The translations under genes were made by a program, and so were the position numbers. Shown one piece after another: positions 36,360 through 48,366 of a stretch of 64,000 nucleotides of DNA (positions within the stretch are counted from its first letter, which is position 1; each line of letters opens with the position of its first letter). The stretch comes from Carex sylvatica (lineage: Eukaryota; Streptophyta; Magnoliopsida; Poales; Cyperaceae), in contig CAXKVR010000028.1 in the NCBI GenBank assembly GCA_964058845.1, positions 248,001 through 312,000 on the forward strand, read 5' to 3'. The notes under the pieces were generated by a model. The model had not been told where the DNA came from and ran no database searches. It saw only the letters and a list, made by a program, of their open reading frames with translations.

Positions 36360-37421
36360 TCTGTCAAAAGAGGGAGAATTAGTGTTTGTTTTTGCATTTG
36401 GTAAAGTTAGAGAGTTTGTAAATTTGTTGGTTTTGTTTGAATTTTGTTCTTCTTTCTTTCTTCCTTCTTTTTCATAAGAGTACTGTTAGGAATTTGAAGC
36501 ATGTGTTGCACAGGCAATGTTTTGTTTTCAAGAAATTAATTTTGATTTTATCAAAGAATATCTATTGAGTCTTATTAGTTGTTTGAGTTGATTTTTACTA
36601 GAAGATGATCATATTTTGTCTTGTTTATACTTGAGAGCTTTCTTCTCTCATTAGAAACAATATGTATTTGTGATTGGCCAAAATAAAAATAAAAATTGCA
36701 ATCGTCACTGCATGAAGTTTAACCATTTCTGAATAATACATGCCAGTATATGACACAATTTAATTATCTCTTTCTACTTTTGTTCTTTTAGTCTTATTAT
36801 GCACCATTATGTCTGATACCAGCATGTATTTTTATACTGATAGCTATTCTTGCATTTTAAGTTTAGCATTAAAGAGGTGAAATTTGTACTGGACTACTGG
36901 TGTTTTGAGGAACCTTCAAGAAATAATTGCTTTAATTTAGGCTCATGTAAGCCATTCAATCCAAATTGCACAATGAGATGTTTCCAAGGCACGCTATGCA
37001 CCAAAAGCTACTGAAATGCTCTGTTTATATGCCTATTGTGGAGAAACCTAGCACTCTTCCCCTTTTTAAATGATAACAAACTTTTCATATATATCTTAAA
37101 TGTAAGTCCTACGACATAGTAAGTGTCTAACTAAACTAGACCTATTGTACATGATCAAATGGAAAGCAAGTTGTAGTGATGTGTAAATTGCTTTCAATCA
37201 AAGAAAGTTATGATAGCTTTATACAAAAGCCTACTATTCTGGTATGGAAGAACAGATGGAGACCACAAGGCAAATTGCCAAGTTTTATAATTTCTTATTA
37301 TTTTTGTCATTTGCATTTACAACATTATTTAGACAAGACTTCTACTTATTCAGACAAAGAAATTTTAATTACATATTGAGGAATGGGATTCTCGAGGTAC
37401 CTTTTATATTTAGGTATGACT
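36360..37421. other. 3' flank of the small gene and spacer
   Basis: T-rich sequence after the stop may serve as 3' UTR. The rest is AT-rich with no recognised gene. Overlapping short frames near 37176-37432 have no motif. Confidence 0.35.
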
Positions 37422-37430
37422 ATGATATTT

Positions 37431-37933
37431 GATTGAGGCTATAGTACTATGCATAGCTCAGATTGGTATGTACTACGAATTAATATTTTTTTCTTCAAAG
37501 TTAAGTAGTCAATATGAACCGTTTAATGTAGTCAATATGAACCGTTTAATGTGATTTTTATATGAAAGTTTAATGTAGTCAATATGAACCGTTTAATGTG
37601 ATTTTTATATGAAAGTTTAATGTAGTCAATATGAACCGTTTAATGTGATTTTTATATGAAAATGTGCTTGCAGACTAAATTTTATTTTCAGATTTTTTTT
37701 TACTATTTTTTCAGATAGGTAGAAAATAATGGTCTATAATTTTTAGATCACGTGATATTTCTACAATCTAAAAAATAATATAAAAATTCTAAAAAAATGT
37801 AAAATTTGATATGTGTACACATTCATATGGACCATGTTGAACAGCTCAGATCGATTGCTTGGACATTAAAAATGGAGATATTGATCCATAGTACGGACCA
37901 ATATCCGCTATGCATAGTACTATAGCCTCACTC
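37431..37933. mobile_element. MITE with 9-bp target duplication and internal 47-bp tandem repeats
   Basis: The 9-bp direct repeat ATGATATTT (37422-37430 and 37934-37942) flanks a 503-bp element. Its inverted ends share TGAGGCTATAGTACTATGCA with three lead bases (GAT left, GAG right); weaker pairing continues for about 20 bp more. A 47-bp unit containing TAGTCAATATGAACCGTTTA is repeated in tandem near 37507-37662, with one short and about three full copies. Target size points to the Mutator superfamily. Confidence 0.8.
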
Positions 37934-38224
37934 ATGATATTTTTATTTAAATTTCTCTTTGGAATATTTTCCAAAAAAGATCTTGTGATAGCAATCTTTT
38001 ATCAGCACGTAAGAACAGTAACTGGGTCTTTTGCACACCTCTTTTCCAAAATATAAAAAAAAAGGGGGAAGAGTAAATAGTTATTTGACTTATTTCTTAA
38101 TCTGCCCTTGAAGAAAACCATCTGCATGTTTTACATCAGTTGACAATATTTACGAACATTAAAATGCCTAAAATTCCAATTATTTGTAAATAAGCACACA
38201 GCATAGGTGGCATCATATAAACCA

Positions 38225-39299
38225 CTACAATCTGCTAGATGCTGCCAGATACTTGGTATGTCGTGCTTGTGCTATTGCTTTCCTGGTTTTTTTATTCACG
38301 AAATCAATAGAAGTGACACCGACAGATTTCCCAGCGCTCAGTAGATTTCCTTCTATCTCTATTTCATCCTACAAGAAAAAATAAAATTAATACTGTACTG
38401 GAAATTTAAAAATAAATGGAGGTCTGTACAGTAAAGATATATTCATTCTAGTGATAAAAATCATTACCCAAGATAGTAATACAAAGACCAGTGCAGCACA
38501 AGCACAGCAATAGGTGATACCAACTATTTACCAGAACTGGACTGGTACCGGCATTAAGAAATGGTAAAGAATGGAATATGATATACTCACTCCAATGAAA
38601 GCGGCATCGACAAAAGAAACACTGATCTCAAGGGAAACCCCACTTGTATGGATACCGGCACTGAAGAAAACAGCAGACCCTACCACATCAGCCAGTGTTG
38701 CAATTGCTCCTCCATGGATGTAGCCTCCGGAGCTCTACTTTTAAGTTAGTAAATAGAGAAGATTACAATACGGATTGAACTAAAAACAATAAATTAAGTC
38801 ATTTTTTTCTGAAATGATTGCACAAATACTGAAATATACAGTGTGAATTTGATTACGGCTTTGTCATTCGATTATGGATTTAAGTAGCTTTCAGGCACAT
38901 TGCGAAATCAAATCTGGTTTTGCAATTCCATTACAGCTTAACTGCACAATTGAAGGTAAAACGAGACGCAATTGCACAATTGAGGATTATTTGGGGGCTT
39001 AACTGAGTTTAATTGCAAATCATAAAGCCATAACATCACTTGATCAACACTTCATTCAATCTGCATCTAGTTGGTGCTTTAAACCAGAGAGGGAAGAGAA
39101 AGAGGTGAGGTGACGAAAGGAGACTAACAGAGGAGAGACGGGGAGGGACGGAAAGGGAGCAGAGAACACGGCCGTTGTCGACGGCGTCTATACGCATGCC
39201 GTGAAGAGCGAACTGGTCGTAGAAGTAGTCGGGCAGGTGGGAGATGAACTCCGCCTTGTTTTCGCCTTCAAGCGATCGCTTCATCGCATCTGGGTCCAT
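38225..39299 (-). CDS. Hotdog-fold acyl-CoA thioesterase (ACOT13-like), probable PTS1
   Basis: Three exons, 39299-39129, 38734-38591 and 38368-38225, all in phase 0, give 152 residues, the usual length of the family. Exon 1 encodes an N-terminal helix region with LPDYFYDQFALHGMRID and GRVLCSLSVPPRLS. Exon 2 carries the hotdog signature GGYIHGGAIATLADVVGSA, where HGG-AT-D marks the central helix and active-site region of 4HBT/PaaI-type thioesterases, then GVSLEISVSF. Exon 3 completes the fold (VGVTSIDFVNKKTRKAIAQA). The predicted reaction is hydrolysis of acyl-CoA to free acid and CoA. The protein ends in Ser-Arg-Leu, an accepted plant peroxisomal targeting tripeptide, so peroxisomal location is inferred. 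The second and third exons are too short to stand out as open frames and were found by motif and splice sites. Confidence 0.9.
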
Positions 39300-40419
39300 T
39301 TCTCGGCCTCGATCAAACCCGATCCGATGCGGCCTCAGTAGATCCGATCGGGGGTTATAAAAAAGAAATTGCTGGATTTGCGGGGGAGTTTTAGAATTCG
39401 GAAGAATGATGATTCTTTAATTCCTTTTTCATATGCATGCAAACCCTTAAATTTTTTTAAAATTTGAGATTGTTCTTCAGGAACTATATACTGTTATTTC
39501 CGACGGAGTAATTGACTTTGGTATGTTAATAGATAAATATTAAATAACATCAGTGAATTTTATATAATTATTTTTCAGTATATGTTGGAGTCAAGTTATA
39601 TAAATATTTAATATTCATAAAATAGTTTTCTTTCCGAGTTTTGAACATGCGGTGATTTTTTTATAATTATATCTCAACTTCATAGATTTATGTGTTTTTA
39701 TAAGAAAAAAATATTTAGCTTATATTATATGATATATACTTCATAAAGACATTAAAAAATCACATCTTTTTAAATATGTTTTTATGTGCATCGATAGCTT
39801 CAGAAATTGACGAATCAACATATAGTTCCAACTAGTAATTTTTTCATATTTTAAAAATTTATATGCCAACATATAATGCTATGATAACATAGATGTGAAT
39901 ATGTGATAAGCACCAAAAACAAAAGTTTTTTAAATTTACGACATTAAACTTCATTTTCATATATTTGACATATAATGCATAATTAACCGATTTTTTTTTT
40001 TTGGAGTATTAAAAAAAAATTACAAAGATACTTCTATTGTTCACTTGTTCCCAAGTATTGCAGATTTGAGGGACATATAAGTAAAAGTCCAAGAAATGCG
40101 TCTAGTTGGCGCCATCCTTCAGTCCACAACTCCACATAGTTCGAATTCGTATTCTCTGAGATATCTCAAACTTTGCGTGATTTTATGGAAAATCTTAACC
40201 GTTTAAAACGTTATGCACGAATCTTAACGCACTCACATAGTTCTCGCACATTATAAATATACTAATTGGATGGAGTGTTACTGTTCATTCTACAGTAACA
40301 CACATCTTGATCACCCTCTGATTTGCGCTGATTTTGGCACTGCTCTTTTCTCGCTCGATGAGGGACATGTGTTTGTATCGTCCATTCAAATATCAACGGT
40401 TCAGTGTTTTCTCAACAAA
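39300..40419. other. Thioesterase upstream region and AT-rich spacer
   Basis: The thioesterase promoter should lie in the first few hundred bases. The rest is strongly AT-rich with nothing recognised. Confidence 0.35.
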
Positions 40420-42410
40420 TACGCCGCCTCAACGACTCGCACAAAAATAAAAACAATATGCTGTCTTCTCTCAACTCCGCCACCTGTCCATCCTTCATCG
40501 TGCTCTTCACCCTGTAAAATTTCTCCTCTGCAGACGGAAACCCAATTCCTTTCGCTCCAAAACAAATCCCCGACTACCCACTTCAGGTAAAGCTGTTCTC
40601 TGCTTCCTCCATCGCCATCTGCTCCCACTTTTCATTTTTCTGCCCCTCTTCCTTTTTCTCATGTCAATTTTCGCACAGACTTGCCTCTACCCGTCTGCAG
40701 CTTGCTGATTTTCGACCTCCGTAGGTGCTTTCCGAGGAGGAACGCTACGCAGGTGCCACATAATCGCTCTCAAAGTTATAGAGGTTAGGTCACTTTATCT
40801 TCAACTTTTTCCATTTATCTGTTCCCTGTCATCTACGGCACTCTCAATTGCAAAATCTTAAAGGTCCTCACTTTTTATTAATCATGCTCGGTTACGATTT
40901 TTATCGTGCTCATGTGAACGACTGATGAAAAATTTGGGAAAAAGCCAGAATTTTTAGGCTTATGGTCAGATTGATGCACTATCTTTGGTTTTACTGAAAT
41001 TAATTAGTGCTGTGGTGCTCGAGTTTAACTGGCCTCACAAACTTTTTTGTGCATTTGTTAAGGGGCGGGTGCTTAAATCGATTAGAGTAGGTGCCACTTT
41101 CTCAAGTGAACATTTTTTTTTAGAAACAAACAGATTGATCAAAAAGCAACCCACTAATATGCTAGGGAACTGGTGAGGCTGCCAAGGAGTACGTAGCCGG
41201 CCTTGAATGGCCATCACTGGTAACCCTTTTGACACTATCAATGTTTTCTCATCATTTAGCTTTTAGCAATCCCTATATTTATAGATCAGTTTAGTTCTTT
41301 TCTTAATACATTTGCATTTACATGTATAGATGTCTACTTATAATCTTGTCTGACATATACATTTCACAATTTTATGAAGTCAATGTAGAAAAGGTAGTCA
41401 CCGGGTAACATTTTATCCACTTGGTAGGGTTTTAGTGTACCAAACTCAAATACAAGTATATGATCTGGTACTGCCAACTGTTACCAGAGTAGCAGCAGTA
41501 AGAGTTTTTTTTTTCATAAAAGTGGTATGATCATACTCTAACAAAGAAAAGAAAAATTAATTATAAATACCCCTGAAAATGTCCTAATGAAAACATTTTG
41601 GAAGGGCTCTATGCTTTTGTAAGATGTACATTGTATGAGTGCCTTCTGTGTATTATGTTAAATGCAACATCTGACAACTTCTGTCATGATATTTAAAAAA
41701 AAAAAAAAAATTATGAAGGGGTTTTGAATTAAAGGTCAGGATAGTACCTGGACAACATGGTACTGAAATGAAAACATGGCCTCATAATTTTGGATGGTCG
41801 AATGCTCTAGCTTTTTTGTTTTTACCAATTTTATATTTTGTTTAGTTATTTATTTGTTTGTAGGTCAAGTTACAAGCTCACGTGCAACACTTCTACAAAT
41901 CGAAAGGGTGTACAAAAATGCTTTACATTGTGCCAGTTGAATCTTGATTAATGGAGTAACCATTTTCTCACTTCAATTTCAAAATTAAGGTTATATTTAA
42001 TTAATTTCTCTTTGTTTGTTCCTTTTTTATTCTTAATCCAGTCGAATCTTCATCCAGATGAACCAAGTTATATTTAATAATTTATTCTTTGTTTGTTCCT
42101 TTTTCCTTTTTAATTATAATTCCATCGTTTAGCTGTTTTGCCAAAGAATTAAATGAAGACAATCTATATCTGTGGGAATGGAATGCTCCTGAGCCAATGC
42201 ATCCATCTATTCTGATAGAAGCTTTATAAAGTAAAATAGTAAGAACTAGCCTTGATATCTTAAATTATCTGGCATGCTATTGTTGATGTAATTGATTGTT
42301 TTTTTTTTCATTTAGGGGAAGCCAGATGAAAGGAGGAATGAATGAGATTTGGTTGCCTTTGGAGCTTCACGGATGGAAACCCTGTATAAAGTCATCAAGC
42401 ACCAGTTGTA
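40420..42410 (+). ncRNA. Candidate spliced non-coding transcript or decayed gene
   Basis: Exon-like islands with plausible splice borders occur in order. A CT-rich leader ends ACTTCAG|GTAAAG at about 40587. A block between CCGTAG (40725) and TATAGAG|GTTAGG follows. GTAG|GTCAAGTTACAAGC starts near 41863. Finally TTTAG|GGGAAGCCAGATG near 42316 runs to CAGTT|GTAAGT near 42409. No continuous protein frame links them and no family is recognised. This is a weak call from splice-like signals only. Confidence 0.2.
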
Positions 42411-42420
42411 AGTATTGAGT

Positions 42421-43071
42421 TTATTGTAGAGGGAAAACCAAATTTGCAAAATTCTCCTCTTTTTTTTCTACCAACTGTGCATGCAACACTTCCTGAGCCA
42501 CAGGAGTTAAGACCGCACCAGTCTGTGCTTTAGCAGGTTGGTGTATAAAGAATGTACTTCCAGTTTTACAAAGGTTTGTGTTAAAAAAAAAGGATAAGAT
42601 AGAAAAAAACTTAGTTTTGCTTTGATTAAGCCTCAAATTCTGCAATTTTTTTTCCCTATTTTTCCAACTAATTTTAGTCGGGTGCTTGATTGCAATTGAA
42701 TTTGAAAAATCATTTCCCCGTTTGGTCAGCTTGGGCTTCAAATCATCCAGGCAAATCACTTTGAACTTATATACTTGTCTATAATTACTTAATTCGTTTG
42801 CAGCTGTATATGAGTTCATACACACTAAATTTGTACTTTGAGAGATTTGAGTTTCCACTAAATTTCTAAGCCTCAGGCTGTAGTTATCTCGCATTAGAAC
42901 TAGACCAATTATTGGTTGATTCAAGTTGGAATCAAATTCGGTTGACTGTAACAAACTAATGTATATTCTCATTTCTGCAGCAGTAATGACAAGAAAAAAG
43001 AAGAAGAAGAATAAACTGCACCATCCCATTAAAACATGGGCTTCGTCTGAATAACACTTCCAATTGTACAT
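42421..43071. other. Spacer with an unsupported minus-strand open frame
   Basis: The stretch is AT-rich, with a long but low-complexity minus-strand frame (see rejected items). No motif, splice support or family resemblance is visible on either strand. Confidence 0.35.
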
Positions 43072-43080
43072 GATTTGTTC

Positions 43081-43270
43081 GAAATGAAATCGGCTGAAAT
43101 CCTAAATAGGATTTCAGGACCTTGAAATTCCAAATCTAACCATTTAAGTTTTTCCATACACGAATCTCAAAGCAGACATAATTTTATGCACAAATCACGA
43201 AAATATAGATGGTTAGATTGGGAATTTCAGGGACCCTGAAATCCCCATGGATTTCAGCAGATTTGTTTCC
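43081..43270. mobile_element. Short Mutator-type MITE, 190 bp
   Basis: The 9-bp direct repeat GATTTGTTC (43072-43080 and 43271-43279) is perfect. Inverted ends share GCTGAAATCC, preceded by GAAATGAAATCG on the left and GGAAACAAATCT read from the right. They continue through GGATTTCAGG, CTTGAAATTCC and AATCTAACCA on each arm. It is non-coding. Confidence 0.8.
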
Positions 43271-43279
43271 GATTTGTTC

Positions 43280-44017
43280 ACCAATTGTTTATCAAGCTTA
43301 TATACTTTTTTTTTTTCCCATTTGTATGGTTCATACAAGTACCTAAAATCATATCCAATCTGATCTGTATGCATATACATTGTCTTGGTTTCGTTCTCCT
43401 CACTTTATATGAACAATTTGTTCTGTACTCCTTATAGTCTCAATCATCATCACCGAAGCAAAACAAGGCTTCCAACAAAAAATAAGTCCGATATATTTCA
43501 TTCGTGCAGAAGAAATTCACCTGTACGCAATTATACATTAAAAAAAAAAAAATTGTTGCGGCGGAGCCATAACGACGCACCTAGTTTTTATTAAAACTCT
43601 TAAAAAAATATTTTTTTTAAAATTGCTCTGCATTCTGATTTTTTCTAAAACTATCCTGTCAGACCCACAGGCAACCTCCATAGCAGACCGCTCTTCTTAC
43701 GAACAGTCCAGTCTTCATAGCAGACCGTTTCTTTTACGAACGACTCAGTCTCCCATAGCAGACCGCTCTCCTTATGGACGGTCCAGTCTCCATCGGACCG
43801 TCTCAGATCCAAGCGATCTGCTAGAGACCTAGACCGCCCCCAAACCAAGTGTTCGGGGCATTTTTAAAAAAAAAAAGCGGGGCCAGTTTTAAAAAAATCC
43901 TAACCCTAACTCCAGCTCAACCCACCACCAGTTCGTCACCAGTTAAGACCAATGAAAACCCACCACGTAGTCCCTCTTCATTTCACCCCCTCCAGCTCAT
44001 CTTCTCTCTCGCGCGTA
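43280..44017 (+). promoter_or_regulatory. OGG1 upstream region with a 37/38-bp minisatellite
   Basis: Three tandem copies of a 37-38-bp unit starting GCAGACCG(C/T)(T/C)(C/T)TTCTTACGA lie at about 43683-43795, roughly 220 bp before the OGG1 start. They are separated from the start by a poly(A) run and a C-rich leader. No core promoter motif could be singled out with confidence. Confidence 0.5.
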
Positions 44018-46292
44018 ATGGTAACGACATATCAACGCCGCCGCCGCGTAAAACCATCAACTCCACCACTTGACTCCAGCCCTCCCCCTTCCCTCTCACC
44101 GTCTTTGCCCAAAAAAAACCCTAATCCTAACCCTAACTCTACCACGCGTCGCTCTCTAACGTCTTCTTTCCAGTGGGAGCCCCTTCCCTTCCCCCAATCA
44201 GAGCTTTTTCTTCCCCTTACGCTTCCCACTGGTCAGTCCTTCCGCTGGCGTAAAACTGGACCTGTCCAGTTCACCGGAGTTGTGGGCTCTCACTTGGTTT
44301 CCCTCACCCACCTGGACACCTCCCCTTCCCGCCACGTTGCGTATTACCTCCACACTGATAACTCTGTCTCATCAGCTCATGCTGCATTGTCAGATTATTT
44401 CAATCTTGGTATTGTCATATCGTTTAAAAAATACATTTTTACTTATTAATTTTTTTAATCTCAGTGATCATACTCAATTAGTTAACTATCTAGCAGGTAT
44501 ATCCCTCTCTGATCTATGGCAAGAATTCTCAGCCATCGATTCCAGATTTAAGGAGCTGTCAGAGAGATTTGGGGGTGGGGCGCGCGTTATGAGACAAGAT
44601 CCAGTTGAGTGTGTGTTTCAGTTTCTATGTTCATCAAATAATAATATAAAGAGGATTGAGAAGATGGTTTCTGTTTTGGAGTCGCATGGTAAACATTTGG
44701 GTTCGGTTGGTGGGTTTGAATTTTATGAATTTCCTTCTATTGAGAGGCTTGCTTCGATAACTGAAACTGAGCTCAGAGAAGCCGGTTTCGGATACAGGTC
44801 TGATTTCTTTTTAGTTTGGTTTTGAATTCTGCTCCTTTGATCAACAACTCAGGAGTGAATTATGTTCTGAAATTTTGAATAATCAGAATCAAAAGTTCAG
44901 TACTGCCATCAATTGGCATTACAATAACATGTTGGGAGTATAAATTCGTATATACCAGAATATCTCAATTCAATGAAATAACTTAAAACAAATAGAAACT
45001 GATTGGTTTGCACCGGGGCCATTGCCACACCTAATGAAACCAGTGAAATTATCGAGCTTCATTAGTTGAGTGATACTAGTGAGACCTGTTAATTCAATAA
45101 AATGAGAACAATAGGGAAAACCTTCCAAATCTAAACTAGGTTGAAATATAAAATAGGGCAAAGTACATGGTCGGGACTGCAAAAGCACTGCAAGAAAAGC
45201 CGGGTGGAGGCGAAAAATGGCTCGCATCTCTGCGCCAAATGGAGCTTGGCACTGTTATTGATGCGCTTTGTACATTGCCAGGAGTAGGACCTAAAGTTGC
45301 TGCTTGTATTGCATTATTCTCGCTTGATCAGCATCATGCTGTACCCGTTGATACCCATGTTTGGAAGGTGATCTCTTTTTACTTTTTCAATTTTTAATAT
45401 TATTCAATTATTCTGGTCACCATATTTTATTTTTTTGGCAGAAATTTTTTCCTGCTCATCTAGAAACTCAAGTCGTCATGAATTCCCCTGCTAAACAAGA
45501 AATAATGTGTATATTCCATCCCCATGAAAACATGGAGAGATCATATCTTATTATTTACCCAATTCTTAAATAAATTGTCCAAAATACCCCTTTGTATTTG
45601 ACGTCTTTAGTAAAGCATATCATGATAAAAAAATAACAATTGGGCACATCCTCAGGCAAGAAGGATTGAGAAATAAATACAGTATTATTTGTACAGTTTG
45701 CTTCTACTGCCATGATTTCGATGGCAGCTTCCTGCAATTCTAATCAATCTAAATCATCATATTAAATTCTAGTGGTCCAGATGGGCACCTTGATATTTTA
45801 GGGGTTGCATCTGTTATCTGATCTGTACCATCCAATTGAAATCGGATGTTTCCCTGCCATATCTGCACCATTTGGTAATGACAGCAGATGTGAACTCTTA
45901 TTTTGTACATTACTTGTGTTTGTGCTGGCAGGAATTATAATTACTTTTTATAGCTTTGTTCTGAAAGTTTTATTTTAATTTTCGTGGGACTTTCTCCAAA
46001 ATAACATGAATTAACTGTACGCTTTATATTTCAGATTGCAACAAGATACCTTATGCCGGAGTTAGCAGGTATGAGCTTGACACCAAAGCTATGCAATCGT
46101 GTGGCCGAGGCGTTTGTGGTCAAATATGGGAAGTATGCTGGTTGGGCTCAGAATGTGCTCTTCATTGGTGAACTCTCCTCTCATAAGGTCCCTTCTGCAG
46201 TTGGTGGCGTCACCCCTCACGTAGCAAAGGTGGTGAAGAGAAAACGTGCCACAGAAGATCTGGCTACATCAGAAGACATTGAAGGAAATTGA
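44018..46292 (+). CDS. OGG1: 8-oxoguanine DNA glycosylase/AP lyase OGG1
   Basis: Four exons, 44018-44408, 44497-44797, 45157-45367 and 46035-46292, encode 386 residues. Frame-keeping GT..AG introns join GYR to AKYMVG, giving the expected glycosylase sequence. The N-terminal OGG domain contains PTGQSFRWRKTG. The DNA-binding core has QDPVECVFQFLCSSNNNIKR. The helix-hairpin-helix GPD motif is LPGVGPKVAAC, followed by HHAVPVDTHVW. Catalytic Lys277 and Asp296 are 19 residues apart, as human Lys249 and Asp268 are. The enzyme removes 8-oxoguanine opposite C and nicks the abasic site. An in-frame ATG at 43952 would add 22 residues; the later start is preferred because it precedes a basic RRRR-type segment. 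The tail is basic (VVKRKRATED) and may act as a nuclear signal. Confidence 0.96.
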
Positions 46293-47454
46293 AATACACA
46301 CAACACATTGCTTGTATTGTTGTATTCATTGATATTTGGAGTATTATGCCCCAAATTTGTTTCTTTGTTTTTATTTTATTTTATATTCTTGAGGTGGTTT
46401 GGGTGAGTTGGTAGGGCTTGATGGGGCTAGATAGGTATTAGTTTTTTTTTTGTTGTTGCTGCTGTAAATGAGTTTGTGATTTTTTTCTTGCAAATTTGCA
46501 ATTAGTTGTAGTATGAGAGATTGAGAATATGATAGTTTGCGGTGCTAATGCAACAACATTTCCTTTTAAGTTTATAAGCCAATTAAGAAAAGCCAGTTTG
46601 GAGCTTATGCATTTTGGTGCCCGCAAAGACTAGTTATTTGATGATATTATCTACAAATTTTGCCACATGAGAGAATCCCAGGACAAAATTAGAATGGGTT
46701 ACGGCGAGAGCCCAAGAGACCCAGAGCTTAGAAAATAAATTAAAAAATGGTTCAAAAAGTTTTGTTCGGTCAACAATCTGTTGGATTTCAAACTCATTTT
46801 CGGCCCGTTAAGGTGGAAATTTATATAAAGGAGAAGGAAATTATTTTTTGATCTAGAAATGACTTCCGTTAATTCCGATATCTATTCTTTTCGCAGATAA
46901 TTTTTATAAAAATTGAACTTATATGTCTCTTTGTAAAGAAACGAGATTAATCACCATCTGCATTAGATTTATGATTCTAAAGGGATATAAATATCCATTT
47001 TTATATTAAGCACGTAGATGTTTTGATCTGCTAATGGTTGTAATTAAAAAATAAAATTTTGTATTGATTATCAGCTCTCCAATCAAAATAATATGTCTTA
47101 AAATCTTTTAATTCAGTGTATATTTTTTATTTTGATCCGCTAACAGTTGTATATATAGAGAGGGGGGGGGGGGGGGGTTGGCTAATATTCAATTACACTC
47201 TTTTTTGGTGATACTGGATTACACTCTATATTTTCAAAATTCAAACAGTCGATCCAAACTGTTTAACATGATGGATATATTAAAATGTGTTTGCAGATCA
47301 AATTTTATATTGTTTTGATTCTTTTTTTACTCTTTATTAAGATGGATACAAAAATTCAATGGTCTGAATATAGCGATTTTGTTTAATACTTAATAAATAG
47401 TAAAATATTCCAAAAATCACAAACACACAAAATAATCCCTCCATTGAGCCTGGG
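46293..47454. other. OGG1 3' flank and spacer with a G-run
   Basis: The first 300 bp after the stop are T-rich and suit a 3' UTR. A run of sixteen G at 47162-47177 is striking. The rest is AT-rich with no recognised gene. Confidence 0.4.
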
Positions 47455-48030
47455 TGTCAACTATGCGGAGCAGAAAGAGAGGATACGTACCACACGATTT
47501 TTCTCTGCCAGCACGCGCGAGCTACCTGGTTTAGCTCGGCTTTGGGTCTCTGGGCAGACCGTTGCCAGAGTGAGTGTCTTAAGGGTTTACTCTCGGAAAA
47601 TCTGGAGGAGCAAACCGCCGCTTTCATGATCTTAACCTGGTGCATATGGAAAACCAGGTGTGAAGGGATCTTTCAACAGAAGGCTTGCTCGCCGAAAGAT
47701 ACGATCAAGGCATCAGTAACATACGAATATAGTCAGGCGTTAGGTGCTGTTCTCTATCCTAGAAGAAGACTTCCAGTTCATAATGTGTCAACAAACCTTC
47801 AGGCTAGTCAAATAGATTTCATGGCATATGTTGATGGTTCCTTTGATGACTCTGGAAAAGGGGGCAGCTTTCATTCTGCATAAAGATGGTATTATGATCA
47901 AGTATGAGATAAAAAGCTACTCAAAATGGAATTTTCCCTTTCCACATGGAAGCATGTGCACTACAAACGACAATTCAGGCGGCAGTGCAACTTCAGGTAG
48001 ACGAATGCACTTTTCTTTCAGACTCTGAAC
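47455..48030 (+). pseudogene. LINE remnant: zf-RVT and RNase H-like tail
   Basis: In the frame containing 47542 the translation holds CQLCGAEREDTYHTIFLCQH, a zf-RVT zinc-binding motif of plant L1-type LINEs, then LTWCIWKTRCEGIFQQK and FMAYVDGSFDDSGKGG, the start of the RNase H-like (RVT_3) domain. The frame then breaks: a shift in the AAAAGGGGG run near 47855 moves the expected GAAFILHKDG continuation into another frame. Endonuclease and reverse transcriptase parts are absent, so it is a short decayed 3' piece. Confidence 0.8.
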
Positions 48031-48039
48031 TTCTGGTGA

Positions 48040-48363
48040 AAACTATTTGCTACAAAATTATACAAAATATTTACTAAAGAGTTAAATTTCACTACGTATT
48101 AAGAGTGTTCTATCAAAAGAGTAAATATATTTTTTTTATTCTCTTATAATATATTTCCGTTGTAATTTATGGGCACGATACTAGTCTAACTATAACAGTG
48201 ATGAGTATTTGATTATGACTTAGGAAATTGGAAGTGGATAGAAATTAGTCCAAAGGAAAACAAAAAAACAAAAAAAACAGGTTCGAGATAAGCATGGAAG
48301 GAGAATGGGAAAAATTGATTGAAACTACATATCAGAATATGCTTAGATAAAGAACTATGTTAC
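48040..48363. other. Spacer between the LINE remnant and the CACTA element
   Basis: AT-rich sequence in which no gene or repeat is recognised. Confidence 0.4.
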
Positions 48364-48366
48364 ATT

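Noticed and set aside
40270..40590. Plus-strand frame of 106 codons before the candidate transcript
   Set aside because: Cys/Ser/Pro-rich translation of a CT-rich leader, with no motif; more likely untranslated sequence.
42421..43071. Minus-strand open frame of 216 codons
   Set aside because: It opens with a hydrophobic low-complexity run encoded by an oligo-pyrimidine tract, shows no family motif, and is bracketed by a spacer and a MITE. Its length is reachable by chance in this DNA.
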